A stretch of 64,000 nt of DNA from Caldimonas caldifontis (GTDB lineage: Bacteria > Pseudomonadota > Gammaproteobacteria > Burkholderiales > Burkholderiaceae_C). The stretch's first letter is position 1; the number at the start of each line of letters is the position of its first letter. Below are positions 44,496 to 54,263 of this stretch, piece after piece. The notes beneath the pieces were generated by a model that saw only the letters and a list, made by a program, of their open reading frames with translations, ran no database searches and was not told where the DNA came from. The DNA lies in assembly GCF_002930615.1 (NCBI RefSeq), contig NZ_PSNX01000002.1:280069-344068 (forward strand), read 5' to 3'. The position numbers and the translations under genes are program-made.

Positions 44496-44820
44496 TCATG
44501 TTCATGATGTCGGTGTAGGCCTGCACCAGGCGGTTGCGCACCTGCAGCGTGGCCTGGAAGCCGATCTGGGCCTTCTGCATGGTGACCATGGTCTCCTCCA
44601 GAGACACTGTCGGATTGCCCAGCTGGACCTGACGCTGCATCTCTGTGGCCTGCAGCTGGGTCGCGCTGACCGACTTGAGCGCCTGGTTCAAGGCTTGCGA
44701 AAAGCCCACCGCGGGCGTGCCCGACTCCACCTTGCCCGGCCGGGCGGCGTCCGAGGGCAGCACCATGCCGCTCTTGGCCAGGGCCTGCTGGAAGTTGAAG
44801 GGTTTGAGTCGTACGTCCAT
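44488..44820 (-). CDS. fliE: FliE, MS-ring/rod junction protein
   Basis: 110 residues from the ATG at 44820, preceded by AGGAG. The C-terminal segment PTVSLEETMVTMQKAQIGFQ followed by ATLQVRNRLVQAYTDIMNM is the FliE signature. FliE joins the proximal rod to the MS ring and is among the first exported proteins. It is a single-gene transcript divergent from fliF, with 223 bases between them holding a candidate FlhDC site. Confidence 0.95.
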   Translation of the reverse strand: MDVRLKPFNFQQALAKSGMVLPSDAARPGKVESGTPAVGFSQALNQALKSVSATQLQATEMQRQVQLGNPTVSLEETMVTMQKAQIGFQATLQVRNRLVQAYTDIMNMTV

Positions 44821-44958
44821 CGAAGCTCTCCTGCAGGCTCGCCTCAAGTCCGGGCCTGGCTTGCCGATATGCCGATGGTAGGCGTGCAAGGCGCCGGCGA
44901 TGCGGTGAACTGGTGCAGGTTTGCGCCCTTCTTCTGCCCTTGGTTCCCCCCTCCCCCT

Positions 44959-44973
44959 CCGAATAATCGGTCC
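44959..44973. promoter_or_regulatory. Candidate FlhDC-type site between fliE and fliF
   Basis: CCGAATAATCGG (44959-44970) is a CCGA/TCGG dyad containing GAATAATCG, nearly the same as the GCGAATAATCG upstream of fliL. It lies about 70 bases before fliF and 140 before fliE, in the divergent control region. Assignment to FlhDC is inference from recurrence. Confidence 0.42.
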
Positions 44974-45043
44974 CCAATGAGACCCTGGGACCGATGGCGG
45001 CTGCGCCCATCCCGGGGCCCACGGAACCTCGGGAACACCAACG

Positions 45044-46747
45044 ATGGACAACGCCGTCGCTCTGCCGCAGAACCTGCCCCCCGCCCTGGCCGCCGAACCG
45101 GCCCCTCAGGGATTCGTTCAGCGCCTGAACGCCCTGCCCGCACAGCGCAAGCTGCTGCTGGGTGCGGGCCTGGCCGGCCTGGCAGCCATCGTGGTGGCGC
45201 TGTCGATGTGGTCCTCGCGCCCCGACTACAAGGTGTTGTACGCCAACCTGTCCGACAAGGACGGCGGGGCGATCATCACCCAGCTCTCGCAGATGAACGT
45301 GCCGTACAAGCACGCCGACGGCGGCGCCGCCATCCTGGTGCCCGCCAACCGCGTGCATGACGTGCGGCTCAAGCTCGCCTCAGCCGGCCTGCCCAAGGGG
45401 TCCACCGTGGGCTTCGAACTGATGGACAACGCCCGCTTCGGGATCACCCAGTTCCAGGAGCGCCTGACGTTTCAGCGCGGTCTCGAAGGGGAACTGACCC
45501 GCTCCATCGAGGCGCTGGCCGCCGTGAGCAACGCTCGCGTGCATCTGGCCCTGCCCAACCAGAACGGCTTTTTCCGTGAACAGCAGAAGCCCTCGGCTTC
45601 GGTGCTGGTGCAACTGCACCCCGGCCGCAGCCTCGACCGCGCCCAGATTGCCGGCATCGTGCACCTGGTGTCGAGCAGTGTGCCGGAGCTTGCACCCAAG
45701 GCCGTGTCGATCGTGGATCAGAACGGCACCTTGCTGACCGAGTCGCCGGACGCCAAGACCCAGGGACTGGACGCCAACCAGCTCCAGTACGTGGCCCAGA
45801 TCGAAGCCACGCTGACGCGCCGCATCACCGACATCCTGGAACCCGTGGTCGGGCGCGACAACCTGCGCGCCCAGGTCACGGCCGAAGTCGATTTCTCCCA
45901 GAGCGAGTCCACCTCGGAACAGTTCCGTCCCAACCAAGGGAATGAGCCGGCCGCGGTGCGCAGCATGCAGAGCCTGGAGTCCACCCAGGCCGACGCCGCC
46001 ACCCCCACGGGCGTGCCCGGCGCTGCCACCAACCAGCCGCCAGTGCCGGCCCAGGCACCGATCAACGGCCCGGCCCAGGCCCTGCAGGGGGCCAATGGTG
46101 CGGGAGCGGGCAACACCCAGATGCGCCGCGAGGCCGTCACCAACTACGAGGTCGACAAGACGGTGCGTGTGACACGCAATGCCACCGGCACCGTCAAGCG
46201 CCTGAGCGCTGCCGTCGTGGTGAACCACCGCAGCCAGACCGATGCGCGGGGTCGCACGACCCAGGTGCCGTTGAGCGAGGAGGAGCTCGCCAAGCTCACC
46301 ACCCTGGTGCGCGAGTCCATGGGTTTCTCCGCTGACCGGGGCGATTCGCTCCAGGTGATCAACGCCCCCTTCCAGACCCCGAAAGTGGAGACGCCAGAGG
46401 AGCTGCCGCTGTGGAAACAGCCGGAGATGCTGGACCTGGTACGCCAGTTCGCCATCCCCGGGGCGCTCACCTTGCTGGCCGTGTTGCTGATTCTGGGCGT
46501 CGTTCGCCCGGCACTGAAAGCCGTGGCCGCGCCGCCGGCCCCTCCGCAGAAGATGGTGGATGCGGTCGTCGACGGCAACGAGGTTCTCCCCCCGCTGAAC
46601 GAAGGCGAAGGTGGCGCCGGCATTCCCTTGCTGGCCGCCCCCATGAACAGCAACAAGCTCGAAGCCGTGCGCCAGCTGGCCAAGGACAACCCCGCAGCTG
46701 TCGCCAACATCGTGCGCGGCTGGGTCACCAAGGAAGCTGCGGCCTGA
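45044..46747 (+). CDS. fliF: FliF, flagellar MS-ring protein
   Basis: 567 residues, normal length. It has two membrane segments, near 35-54 (KLLLGAGLAGLAAIVVALSM) and near 468-487 (FAIPGALTLLAVLLILGVVR). The YscJ-like periplasmic domains between them include DYKVLYANLSDKDGGAIITQ and GFELMDNARFGITQFQERLT. The C-terminal cytoplasmic tail (AVRQLAKDNPAAVANIVRGW) binds FliG. It starts the fliFGHIJK run on the plus strand. Confidence 0.97.
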   Translation: MDNAVALPQNLPPALAAEPAPQGFVQRLNALPAQRKLLLGAGLAGLAAIVVALSMWSSRPDYKVLYANLSDKDGGAIITQLSQMNVPYKHADGGAAILVPANRVHDVRLKLASAGLPKGSTVGFELMDNARFGITQFQERLTFQRGLEGELTRSIEALAAVSNARVHLALPNQNGFFREQQKPSASVLVQLHPGRSLDRAQIAGIVHLVSSSVPELAPKAVSIVDQNGTLLTESPDAKTQGLDANQLQYVAQIEATLTRRITDILEPVVGRDNLRAQVTAEVDFSQSESTSEQFRPNQGNEPAAVRSMQSLESTQADAATPTGVPGAATNQPPVPAQAPINGPAQALQGANGAGAGNTQMRREAVTNYEVDKTVRVTRNATGTVKRLSAAVVVNHRSQTDARGRTTQVPLSEEELAKLTTLVRESMGFSADRGDSLQVINAPFQTPKVETPEELPLWKQPEMLDLVRQFAIPGALTLLAVLLILGVVRPALKAVAAPPAPPQKMVDAVVDGNEVLPPLNEGEGGAGIPLLAAPMNSNKLEAVRQLAKDNPAAVANIVRGWVTKEAAA

Positions 46748-46778
46748 GCCGCCTGCGCCCCACACCGAGAACACGACC

Positions 46779-47774
46779 ATGGATGAAGAAGGACTGCAGG
46801 ACTCGGCGATCCTCCTGATGTCGCTGGGCGAAGAGGAGGCTGCCGAAGTCTTCAAGCACCTCACGCCGAAGGAGGTGCAGCGCCTGGGCGAGACGATCGC
46901 CAAGATGAAGGTCATCCCGCGCGAGCGTGTGGAAACCGTGCTGGACCGCTTCGCCAACGATGCGTCCGACCAGAGCATGCTGGTCAACGACACGGATGAG
47001 TACGTCAAGTCGGTGCTGCGCAAGGCCCTGGGCGACGACAAGGCCAATCTGCTGATCGATCGCATCCTCCAGGGCGGCGACGTCTCGGGCATCGAGAGCC
47101 TGAAGTGGATGGACCCGGGTTCGGTGGCGGAGCTGCTGCGCAATGAGCACCCGCAGATCATCGCCGCCATCCTGGTGCACCTGGACTACGACCAGTCCTC
47201 CGAGGTGCTCAAGCACTTCGTCGAACGCCAGCGCCATGAAGTGATGATCCGCATCGCCACGCTCGACGGCATCCAGCCCTCGGCGCTGAAGGACCTCAAC
47301 GATGTTCTCTCGAAGGTGCTCGCCGGCGGCGACAAGCTGCGCAAGGCCTCCCTGGGCGGCGTCAAGACGGCGGCCGAGATCATCAACATGATGGGCTCCT
47401 CCATCGAGGGCCCGCTGCTCGACTACATCCGCCAGACCGACCCCGAACTGGCCCAGAAGATCATGGACAACATGTTCGTCTTCGACGATCTGCTGAAGAT
47501 CGACGACCGCGGCATCCAGACCATGCTCAAGGAAGTGCAGACCGAGTCGCTCATCATCGCTCTCAAGGGTGCCACGCCCGAGCTGCGCGAGAAGATCTTC
47601 AGCAACATGTCCACCCGCGCGGCCGAAACCCTGCGCGAGGACCTGGAGTCGCGCGGTCCCGTGCGCCTGTCCGAGGTGGAGGCCGAGCAGAAGGAACTGC
47701 TCAAGATCGTGCGCCGCCTCGCCGACGAAGGCCAGATTGTGCTGGCCACCGGCGGCGACGACGGCTTCGTCTGA
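46779..47774 (+). CDS. fliG: FliG, motor switch protein
   Basis: 331 residues. The central EHPQIIAAILVHLDYDQSSE motif and the C-terminal charged helix region (RAAETLREDLESRGPVRLSE) that meets the MotA stator are present, and AQKIMDNMFVFDDLLKIDDR is the armadillo-type segment. FliG forms the top of the C ring, couples stator force to the rotor and switches direction with FliM/FliN. The gap to fliF is 31 bases. Confidence 0.98.
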   Translation: MDEEGLQDSAILLMSLGEEEAAEVFKHLTPKEVQRLGETIAKMKVIPRERVETVLDRFANDASDQSMLVNDTDEYVKSVLRKALGDDKANLLIDRILQGGDVSGIESLKWMDPGSVAELLRNEHPQIIAAILVHLDYDQSSEVLKHFVERQRHEVMIRIATLDGIQPSALKDLNDVLSKVLAGGDKLRKASLGGVKTAAEIINMMGSSIEGPLLDYIRQTDPELAQKIMDNMFVFDDLLKIDDRGIQTMLKEVQTESLIIALKGATPELREKIFSNMSTRAAETLREDLESRGPVRLSEVEAEQKELLKIVRRLADEGQIVLATGGDDGFV

Positions 47775-47800
47775 CCTGAATCTCCGGCACCGCATCGACC

Positions 47801-48520
47801 ATGGGCACGCCCCTGCACAGCCGTTTCATCCCTCGCGAGGAGCTGCACTCCTTCTCTGCGTGGAGCCCCGACTCGTTCTCCGGCCAAGAGCAGACCTCAG
47901 GCCATGGCCCCGGTGTGCCGCCAGCCCCGCCGCCGGAGCCCACGGCCGAGCAGCGCGCCGCCCAGCATCAGGCCCAGCTCGCCGAAGCGCGGCAGGCCGG
48001 CTACAAGGATGGCTACCGCGATGGCCTGGTCGCCCTCGAGAACTTCAAGCAAAGCTATGCGGCCCAGGTGACCGCTCAGGTGGCTGCCGTAGCGGCCGCC
48101 TTCCGTGCCCAGCTCGACGCCATGGAGCAGCAGCTGGCGCGCGGCCTGTCGCAGGTGGCCGTCGAGATCGCGCGCCAGGCCGTGCGCAGCGAACTCACGA
48201 TACGCCCCCAGCTCATCGAGGCCGTGGCCCAGGAGGCGCTGAGTTCTCTCGTGCATTCCGCCCGGCACATCCGCGTGCACCTGCACCCCGACGACCACCA
48301 GTTGCTCACCACCCAAGGACAGCTCGATCTCGATGCGCGCGATGCACGCCTGGTGAGCAACCCGGACATCACCCGGGGTGGCTGCATCGTGGAATCCGAC
48401 ATCGGCGTCATCGACGCCAGCATCGAGGCCCGGTGGCGCCGCGCTGCCGCCGCCTTAGGGCATGAAGACGAATGGGTGCAACCCGCACCGGATGCGGCCT
48501 CCAAGGAGGACACCCCATGA
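47801..48520 (+). CDS. fliH: FliH, regulator of the export ATPase
   Basis: 239 residues. The Pro/Gln-rich N-terminus is followed by a long helix with [20 protein letters not shown] and Ala/Gln repeats, then the globular FliH/YscL domain ([20 protein letters not shown] and [11 protein letters not shown]). FliH binds FliI and brings export substrates to the gate. Its stop overlaps the fliI start (ATGA). Confidence 0.92.
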   Translation: MGTPLHSRFIPREELHSFSAWSPDSFSGQEQTSGHGPGVPPAPPPEPTAEQRAAQHQAQLAEARQAGYKDGYRDGLVALENFKQSYAAQVTAQVAAVAAAFRAQLDAMEQQLARGLSQVAVEIARQAVRSELTIRPQLIEAVAQEALSSLVHSARHIRVHLHPDDHQLLTTQGQLDLDARDARLVSNPDITRGGCIVESDIGVIDASIEARWRRAAAALGHEDEWVQPAPDAASKEDTP

Positions 48521-49935
48521 GTGGCATCGACGCCCCGGCCATCAAGCTGGGGGCCTGGCACCAGTACCTGGAAGACCTGCGCGCCTTTGCAGCCGCCCCG
48601 CTGGGCCTCGAAGCCCAGGGCACCTTGGTCAAGGTGGCCGGCCTGGTGCTGGAGGCGGCCGGCATTCGCGTGCCGGTCGGCTCAGTGTGCGAGGTGCGCA
48701 TGGAAGGCCAGCCTGCGGTGCAGGCGGAAGTCGTGGGCTTTGCGGGCGACCGAGCCTACCTCATGCCCACTGGTGAGGTGCATGGGCTCGCCAGCGGCGC
48801 CCGTGTGGTGCCACTGGCCAGCCCCATCACGCCCCCACGCCTGGGTCAGGTCAGCCACCCCTGGCGCCGCACCGAGGACCGCAGCCTGCACCTGCCCATG
48901 GGCGATGGTCTGCTCGGTCGCGTGATCGACCCGCATGGCCGCCCGATGGACCGCAAAGGGCGTATCGAGAACGTTCACAACGAGCCGCTGGCACGCCGCC
49001 CCATCAACGCCATGGACCGGGACCCCGTGCGTGAGCCCCTGGACACCGGCGTGCGCGCGATCAACGCCCTGCTCACCGTGGGGCGCGGCCAGCGCATCGG
49101 CCTGTTCGCCGGCTCCGGTGTAGGCAAGTCGGTGCTGCTGGGCATGATGGCACGCTACACCCAGGCCGACGTCATCGTCGTGGGCCTGATCGGCGAACGC
49201 GGCCGGGAGGTGAAGGAATTCATCGAGGACATCCTCGGCGAGGAAGGTCTGGCGCGCTCGGTCGTGGTGGCCGCACCCGCCGATGCCCCACCCCTGACCC
49301 GCATGCAAGGCGCCACCTACGCCACCGCCATTGCCGAACACTATCGCGACCGCGGCATGCACGTGCTGCTGCTGATGGACTCGCTCACCCGCTATGCGAT
49401 GGCCCAGCGCGAGATTGCCCTGGCCATCGGCGAACCCCCGGCCACCAAGGGTTACCCGCCCAGCTGCTTCGCCAAACTGCCCCAGCTGGTGGAGCGCAGC
49501 GGCAACGGCCTGAACGGCACCGGCTCCATCACCGCCTTCTACACCGTGCTGAGTGAAGGCGATGATCAGCAAGACCCGATCGCCGACGCGGCCCGCGCCA
49601 TCCTCGACGGTCACATCGTGCTCACCCGCGAACTGGCCGAAGCGGGGCACTACCCGGCCATCGACATCGAGAAGTCGGCCTCGCGCGTGATGCACAACGT
49701 GGCCGACCCAGAACACCTCGACGCCGCCCGCCGCCTGCGCCAGATGCTGGCTCGCTACAACCGCAGCCGTGACCTGCTCCAACTGGGGGCCTATGTGCCC
49801 GGACAGGACGCCGAACTCGACGCTGCCGTGCAGGCCTTCCCCGCCATCCGCGAGCTGCTGCAGCAGAACATGCGCGACCGCGCACCCCTGGATGACAGCG
49901 TGCGCCAGATGAAGGCCTGCATCGCGCCGCGATGA
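48517..49935 (+). CDS. fliI: FliI, flagellar export ATPase
   Basis: 472 residues from the ATG at 48517, preceded by AAGGAGG and overlapping the fliH stop. The Walker A loop [11 protein letters not shown] lies near 199-208; Walker B ([20 protein letters not shown]) and the arginine-finger region of F1-like ATPases follow. FliI unfolds and releases chaperones at the export gate with FliH and FliJ. A 15-codon longer frame upstream is not supported by homology or a ribosome-binding site. Confidence 0.97.
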   Translation: MSGIDAPAIKLGAWHQYLEDLRAFAAAPLGLEAQGTLVKVAGLVLEAAGIRVPVGSVCEVRMEGQPAVQAEVVGFAGDRAYLMPTGEVHGLASGARVVPLASPITPPRLGQVSHPWRRTEDRSLHLPMGDGLLGRVIDPHGRPMDRKGRIENVHNEPLARRPINAMDRDPVREPLDTGVRAINALLTVGRGQRIGLFAGSGVGKSVLLGMMARYTQADVIVVGLIGERGREVKEFIEDILGEEGLARSVVVAAPADAPPLTRMQGATYATAIAEHYRDRGMHVLLLMDSLTRYAMAQREIALAIGEPPATKGYPPSCFAKLPQLVERSGNGLNGTGSITAFYTVLSEGDDQQDPIADAARAILDGHIVLTRELAEAGHYPAIDIEKSASRVMHNVADPEHLDAARRLRQMLARYNRSRDLLQLGAYVPGQDAELDAAVQAFPAIRELLQQNMRDRAPLDDSVRQMKACIAPR

Positions 49936-49962
49936 CGCTGACACCCGAAACAGGACCCCACC

Positions 49963-50436
49963 ATGCACCCCAGCCTGCAACCCCTGATGCTTGCACTCGA
50001 AGTGGCCGAGCGGGACCGCGACCAGGCCCAATCGACCGTGCTGCGCCTGCGCCACCAGATGGAAGCGGCCCAATCCCAGGCCCGCCAGCTCGAAGACTAC
50101 CGTCGCGATTACCAGCAGCGCTGGGGCGAGCGCTTCCAGACGCAGGGCTCGGTGCAGATCATGCACTGCTACCACGGCTTCATGTCTCGGCTGGACCAGG
50201 CCGGTACTCATCAGCAAGCCGCCGTGCAGCGCATCCAGCACCACCTCGACCAGGCTGTGCAGGTGCTGCGCGAGCGCGAGATGCGCGCCGCCTCCATCCG
50301 CAAGCTGATCGAGCGGCGTCAGAACGAAATCGACAAGGCCCGCTCGCGGCAGGAGCAGAAGCTCACGGACGAGCAGGCATCGCGCATCGCCTGGGCCCGG
50401 CGTGCGGCTGGCTCCAACGATCTCGCCATCGCCTGA
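49963..50436 (+). CDS. fliJ: FliJ, export chaperone-escort protein
   Basis: 157 residues, almost entirely coiled-coil (VAERDRDQAQSTVLRLRHQM, QQAAVQRIQHHLDQAVQVLR), the known architecture of FliJ, which resembles the gamma subunit of F1 and links FliI to FlhA. Sequence conservation in the family is low; size, coiled-coil and position between fliI and fliK support the call. The start is 27 bases after fliI. Confidence 0.88.
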   Translation: MHPSLQPLMLALEVAERDRDQAQSTVLRLRHQMEAAQSQARQLEDYRRDYQQRWGERFQTQGSVQIMHCYHGFMSRLDQAGTHQQAAVQRIQHHLDQAVQVLREREMRAASIRKLIERRQNEIDKARSRQEQKLTDEQASRIAWARRAAGSNDLAIA

Positions 50437-50458
50437 CCTCCTGCGCAGCCTCTGAGAC

Positions 50459-51595
50459 ATGTCCCTCACCTCCCTCCTCTTTCCTCTGACCGGCTCTGCA
50501 GGCGGCCTGGGGGCCACGCTCGAGGCCCGCAGCACGGCCGCACCCCGCCCCGAAGGCTCCGGCACCGCTTTCAGCCACTGGCTTCGGCAAGCCCAACCCC
50601 AGGCGACATCCCCCCGGGCCATGCCCGCGCCGAAGGCTCAAGACCCCGAGGCCCAGCGCACGAGCCCCGACGCGCGTCGCGCCGATGCGCCGTCACCTGC
50701 GCCCGCGCCCACCGCCGCCGACGCCGACCCACCACAGCCCCAGGACGAAACACCACCGGCAGACGAGGAAGCGCGTGAACCGGTCAGCGGCGAACTGCCC
50801 GGTGCCTGGTGGTTGGTGCTGCCCGAGCCGCCCTTGCCTGCCGGCGAAGGCGGCGATCTGGAAGAAGCCCTGGCCGCCCACGGGGCCGGCCTGGCCGGCA
50901 AGCCGGCCTCGGGGGCGCGGACGAAGGACGCTGACGACTCGGCGCACCACGATGCCGCCGAACCCCTGGTCGACCTTGCTGCGGAGGACCCAGCGCCGGT
51001 CGGGGCCGATCTCATGGAGGGCATGACGCCGCTGCTCCCCGCTGCGACCTCCACCCCCTCGCGCGCCGCCGAGGGCCCCGGGGCCACGCCCTTGCCCTGG
51101 GTGTCGGGCCTGTCGCCGACGCAGGCGAGCGCTGCGGCGTCCGGGGCCACCGCCACCCCGTCGGCGGCCCAGCAGACGCTGGCCACCCCGGTCCACGACC
51201 CCGACTTCCCCGAAGCCTTGGCCCAGAGCATCACCGTGCTCACCCGGCAGGGCGTGCAGGAGGCCAAGCTCCACCTCAACCCTGCCGAGATGGGCACGGT
51301 GAGCGTGCACATCGCCGTGAACGGACAGCAGGCCCAGGTGGACTTTGCTGCCAGCGCCAGCGCCACCCGCGCGGCTCTGGAGGCCAGCCTGTCCCACCTC
51401 GCCGCCGCCTTGCACAGTGCAGGCCTCACGCTGACCGGTGGCGGTGTGTCCCAGGACACCCTGCCGCGACGTCCCTCGCAGGAAGCCTCCTCGACAGGGT
51501 CGCGCCCCACCCAGGGCGAGGCGTCGGCTGAAACCACGGCCCTGACCCGCCCGCTTGGTCGACTTCCGTCCGGCCGGCTGGACCTCTATGCCTGA
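50459..51595 (+). CDS. fliK: FliK, hook-length control protein
   Basis: 378 residues. The first 240 residues are low-complexity Ala/Pro-rich, as expected for the ruler part. The C-terminal domain contains VQEAKLHLNPAEMGTVSVHI and RAALEASLSHLAAALHSAGL, the substrate-specificity switch fold that acts on FlhB. FliK is exported and measures hook length. It closes the first fli transcript; 150 bases with candidate regulatory sites separate it from fliL. Confidence 0.92.
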   Translation: MSLTSLLFPLTGSAGGLGATLEARSTAAPRPEGSGTAFSHWLRQAQPQATSPRAMPAPKAQDPEAQRTSPDARRADAPSPAPAPTAADADPPQPQDETPPADEEAREPVSGELPGAWWLVLPEPPLPAGEGGDLEEALAAHGAGLAGKPASGARTKDADDSAHHDAAEPLVDLAAEDPAPVGADLMEGMTPLLPAATSTPSRAAEGPGATPLPWVSGLSPTQASAAASGATATPSAAQQTLATPVHDPDFPEALAQSITVLTRQGVQEAKLHLNPAEMGTVSVHIAVNGQQAQVDFAASASATRAALEASLSHLAAALHSAGLTLTGGGVSQDTLPRRPSQEASSTGSRPTQGEASAETTALTRPLGRLPSGRLDLYA

Positions 51596-51646
51596 GCGCT
51601 TCCTGCCCATTTGCGGCGAAACCTCACGGCAAGGCCGGAAAACCAC

Positions 51647-51688
51647 CGCTATTCGCCGCTTCCTCGGCGGCCCTCGGGCGAATAATCG
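51647..51688. promoter_or_regulatory. Paired FlhDC-like half-sites upstream of fliL
   Basis: CGCTATTCGCC (51647-51657), the complement of GGCGAATAGCG, and GGGCGAATAATCG (51676-51688) lie 18 bases apart, 57 bases before fliL. The cores match those upstream of flgA/flgB, flhB and fliE/fliF. The half-sites point outward, unlike the enterobacterial arrangement, so the assignment is tentative. Confidence 0.42.
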
Positions 51689-51745
51689 ACCGCAAACCTC
51701 CCGGTGCGGCCCCAGAGCCTGCACCCGCCATTGAAGGACACCGTC

Positions 51746-52309
51746 ATGTCTGCAGCAGCCGCCGCCGACGCCGCCCCTGCCAAGGGGGGCAAGAAGCTCC
51801 TCCTCATCATCCTTGCCGCGGTGGTGGTGATTGCCATTGCCGGTGTGGCTGCCCTGCTGCTTCTGAAGAAAAACGCTCACGCGGACGAAGACGACTGGGA
51901 TGCGCCCCCTGCCACCCAGGCATCTCGCAAAGCCGATTCTTCGGCAACGCCGACCTTTTTGCCGCTGGACACCTTCACCGTGAACCTGGCGGACCGCAAC
52001 GCCGAGCGCTATGCCCAGGTCGGGGTCACGCTCGAAGTCGAGAACAAGGAAACGGCCGAGCGGCTCAAGGCCTACATGCCGGCCATCCGCAGCAACATCC
52101 TGCTGGTGCTGTCGCAGAAAACCTCGGTGGAGCTGATGGACCGCTCCGGCAAGGAACAACTCGCCATGGACATCATGCGCGAGTCGGTGCGGCCGCTGGG
52201 CATCGACCTGGCAGCGCAGGAGGCCGCTCAGGCCGATGGCCGTCGCCCGCGTGCCCGGGTGCACAACCCCATCGTGGCCGTGCATTTCTCGAACTTCATC
52301 ATCCAGTGA
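51746..52309 (+). CDS. fliL: FliL, stator-associated basal-body protein
   Basis: 187 residues from the ATG at 51746, preceded by AAGGA. After a short basic cytoplasmic part there is one membrane segment (LLLIILAAVVVIAIAGVAAL, about 19-38), then a periplasmic domain with FLPLDTFTVNLADRNAERYA and the C-terminal VHNPIVAVHFSNFIIQ. FliL sits near the stators and supports torque. It is the first gene of fliLMNOPQR. Confidence 0.94.
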   Translation: MSAAAAADAAPAKGGKKLLLIILAAVVVIAIAGVAALLLLKKNAHADEDDWDAPPATQASRKADSSATPTFLPLDTFTVNLADRNAERYAQVGVTLEVENKETAERLKAYMPAIRSNILLVLSQKTSVELMDRSGKEQLAMDIMRESVRPLGIDLAAQEAAQADGRRPRARVHNPIVAVHFSNFIIQ

Positions 52310-52346
52310 TGAAGGCCCCACCGCGTCACGTCATGGAGCCCTGGCG

Positions 52347-53351
52347 ATGAACCAGCAGATCCTGTCGCAAGACGAGGTGGATGCCCTCTTGCAGGGCATC
52401 ACCGGTGAGAGCCAGAAGCTCGAGGAAGAAGAAGCCCCCTCCGGTGGCATCCGCGACTACGACATCGCGAGCCAGGAGCGCATCGTCCGTGGGCGCATGC
52501 CCACGATGGAGATCATCAACGAGCGATTCGCGCGAAACATCCGCATCGGACTGTTCAACTTCATCCGCAAGAGCCCCGAAGTCTCGGTCGGTGCAATCAA
52601 GGTGCAGAAGTACAGCGCCTTCCTGCGCGAGATCGTGGTGCCCACCAACTTCAACATCGTCTCGGTCAAGCCGCTGCGCGGCTCCGGCTTGATCGTGTGC
52701 GACCCCACACTGGTCTTTGCCGTCATCGACTCGCTCTTCGGCGGCAACGGCAAATTCCACACACGCATTGAAGGGCGCGATTTCTCGCCCACCGAGCAGC
52801 GCATCATCAACCGCCTTGTCGATGTGGTGCGCGAGGAATACAAGAAGGCCTGGCACGGCATCTACCCGCTCGATCTCGAGTACCAGCGCTCGGAGATGCA
52901 GCCGCAGTTCGCCAACGTCGCCACGCCCAGCGAGATCGTGGTCACCACCTCCTTCACGCTGGAAGTGGGTGACACCACCGGCACGGTGCACTTCTGCATC
53001 CCCTACGCCACGCTCGAGCCCATCCGCGACATCCTCTATTCCACCGTGCAAGGCGACTCGGCCGAGCCTGATCGCCGCTGGGTGAAGCTGCTCACGCACC
53101 AGATCCAGGCGGCCGAGGTCGAGCTGGTGGCCGAGCTCGGCACCGCCCCGGCCACGGTCGAACAGCTGCTGTCCCTGAAGGCCGGCGACTTCCTCGAACT
53201 CGACCTGCTACCGGCCATCGAGGCCAAGGTCGATGGCGTTCCCGTCTTCGAATGCCAGTACGGCACCTCCAATGGCCGCTACGCCATCCGCATCGAAAAA
53301 CTGTTGACCGGCCAGGACTTCGGCTGGTTGGGAGAGTCCCATGTCACTTGA
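52347..53351 (+). CDS. fliM: FliM, motor switch protein
   Basis: 334 residues from the ATG at 52347. The N-terminal peptide LSQDEVDALLQGITGE binds CheY-P. The middle domain follows (MEIINERFARNIRIGLFNFI, LRGSGLIVCDPTLVFAVIDS) and the C-terminal domain is SpoA-like (LDLLPAIEAKVDGVPVFECQ). FliM forms the wall of the C ring. Its last 11 bases overlap the start of fliN. Confidence 0.98.
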   Translation: MNQQILSQDEVDALLQGITGESQKLEEEEAPSGGIRDYDIASQERIVRGRMPTMEIINERFARNIRIGLFNFIRKSPEVSVGAIKVQKYSAFLREIVVPTNFNIVSVKPLRGSGLIVCDPTLVFAVIDSLFGGNGKFHTRIEGRDFSPTEQRIINRLVDVVREEYKKAWHGIYPLDLEYQRSEMQPQFANVATPSEIVVTTSFTLEVGDTTGTVHFCIPYATLEPIRDILYSTVQGDSAEPDRRWVKLLTHQIQAAEVELVAELGTAPATVEQLLSLKAGDFLELDLLPAIEAKVDGVPVFECQYGTSNGRYAIRIEKLLTGQDFGWLGESHVT

Positions 53352-53790
53352 GAACCAGCAGAGCACCGACGAACAGGACGCCATGGCCGCAGAGTGGGAA
53401 GCCGCCCTGGCCCAGCAGAAGCCCGCCGGCGGTGCAGCCGACGAACTGATGGCCACGCCGGCCGAGCAGGTGGCGCCGGCCGCGTTCACGAACTTCACGC
53501 CGACGACGTCGAATGCCGCGGGCAACGACATCAACATGATCCTGGACATCCCGGTGCAGCTCACCGTGGAACTGGGGCGCACCCGCATCCCGATCAAGCA
53601 CATCCTTCAGCTGGCCCAGGGTTCGGTCATCGAACTCGATGCCCTGGCCGGCGAACCGATGGACGTGCTGGTGAACGGCTACCTCATTGCGCAAGGCGAG
53701 GTGGTCGTGGTCAACGACAAGTTCGGCATTCGCCTCACCGACATCGTCACGCCTTCGGAGCGCATGCGTCGGCTCAGCCGGGGCATGTGA
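53341..53790 (+). CDS. fliN: FliN, motor switch protein
   Basis: 149 residues. The C-terminal SpoA domain (NMILDIPVQLTVELGRTRIP, LNGYLIAQGEVVVVNDKFGI in the local form VNGYLIAQGEVVVVNDKFGI) is diagnostic. The N-terminal 60 residues are acidic and variable. FliN forms the base of the C ring and docks FliH. It overlaps fliM by 11 bases and is followed by a 140-base gap with a terminator-like hairpin before fliO. Confidence 0.97.
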   Translation: MSLENQQSTDEQDAMAAEWEAALAQQKPAGGAADELMATPAEQVAPAAFTNFTPTTSNAAGNDINMILDIPVQLTVELGRTRIPIKHILQLAQGSVIELDALAGEPMDVLVNGYLIAQGEVVVVNDKFGIRLTDIVTPSERMRRLSRGM

Positions 53791-53841
53791 GGGCCAAGGG
53801 GCCGTGACGCCGTGCACAGGCCGCCGATCAAAACCGAAAGC

Positions 53842-53865
53842 AAGGGGCCATGGGCCCCTTTCTTC
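53842..53865 (+). terminator. Terminator-like hairpin between fliN and fliO
   Basis: AAGGGGCC (53842-53849) pairs with GGCCCCTT (53853-53860), loop ATG, followed by TTCTT. It lies inside what is otherwise one continuous fliLMNOPQR operon, 52 bases after fliN and 66 before fliO. It may reduce expression of the membrane export-gate genes relative to the C-ring genes. Confidence 0.65.
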
Positions 53866-53930
53866 TTGGCTTCGCACTCTGGGCCGCCTGCCGACAATGC
53901 CCAGCAACGGTCCCACTGCTTCCACGTGCC

Positions 53931-54263
53931 ATGCCCTCTGTCGGCTCCTTCGTTCTCTGGTTTGCCCTCATCGTCGCGGCCATTCCGCTGACGCTGTGGC
54001 TGCTCAAGCGCACGCCCATGGGCGGCATGAGCGGCGTGCAGACCACCCGTGTCATCTCCAGCACCCCACTGGGCCCGACGCAGCGCCTGGTCACTGTCGA
54101 GGTCGGCCAGGGTGAGTCCCGACAGTGGCTGGTGCTGGGTGTCACCGCGCAGTCGATCCAGACCGTGCACACGCTGCCCGCGCAAGACCTGCCGGCGGCG
54201 GCAGCACAGACCCCGGGACCCGCCTTTGCGACCCTGTTCAACAAGGCACGGAAAGCGTCGTGA
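53931..54263 (+). CDS. fliO: FliO, export-gate assembly factor
   Basis: 110 residues from the ATG at 53931; a frame open from 53850 would start inside the hairpin. One membrane segment near the N-terminus ([20 protein letters not shown]) is followed by a cytoplasmic domain with [20 protein letters not shown] and [19 protein letters not shown], as in FliO. FliO helps FliP assemble into the gate. Its TGA shares a base with the fliP ATG (TGATG). Confidence 0.88.
   Translation: MPSVGSFVLWFALIVAAIPLTLWLLKRTPMGGMSGVQTTRVISSTPLGPTQRLVTVEVGQGESRQWLVLGVTAQSIQTVHTLPAQDLPAAAAQTPGPAFATLFNKARKAS

Noticed and set aside
53850..53930. Longer FliO start at 53850
   Set aside because: It begins inside a terminator-like hairpin and adds 27 residues with no homology; the ATG at 53931 opens directly on the membrane segment.
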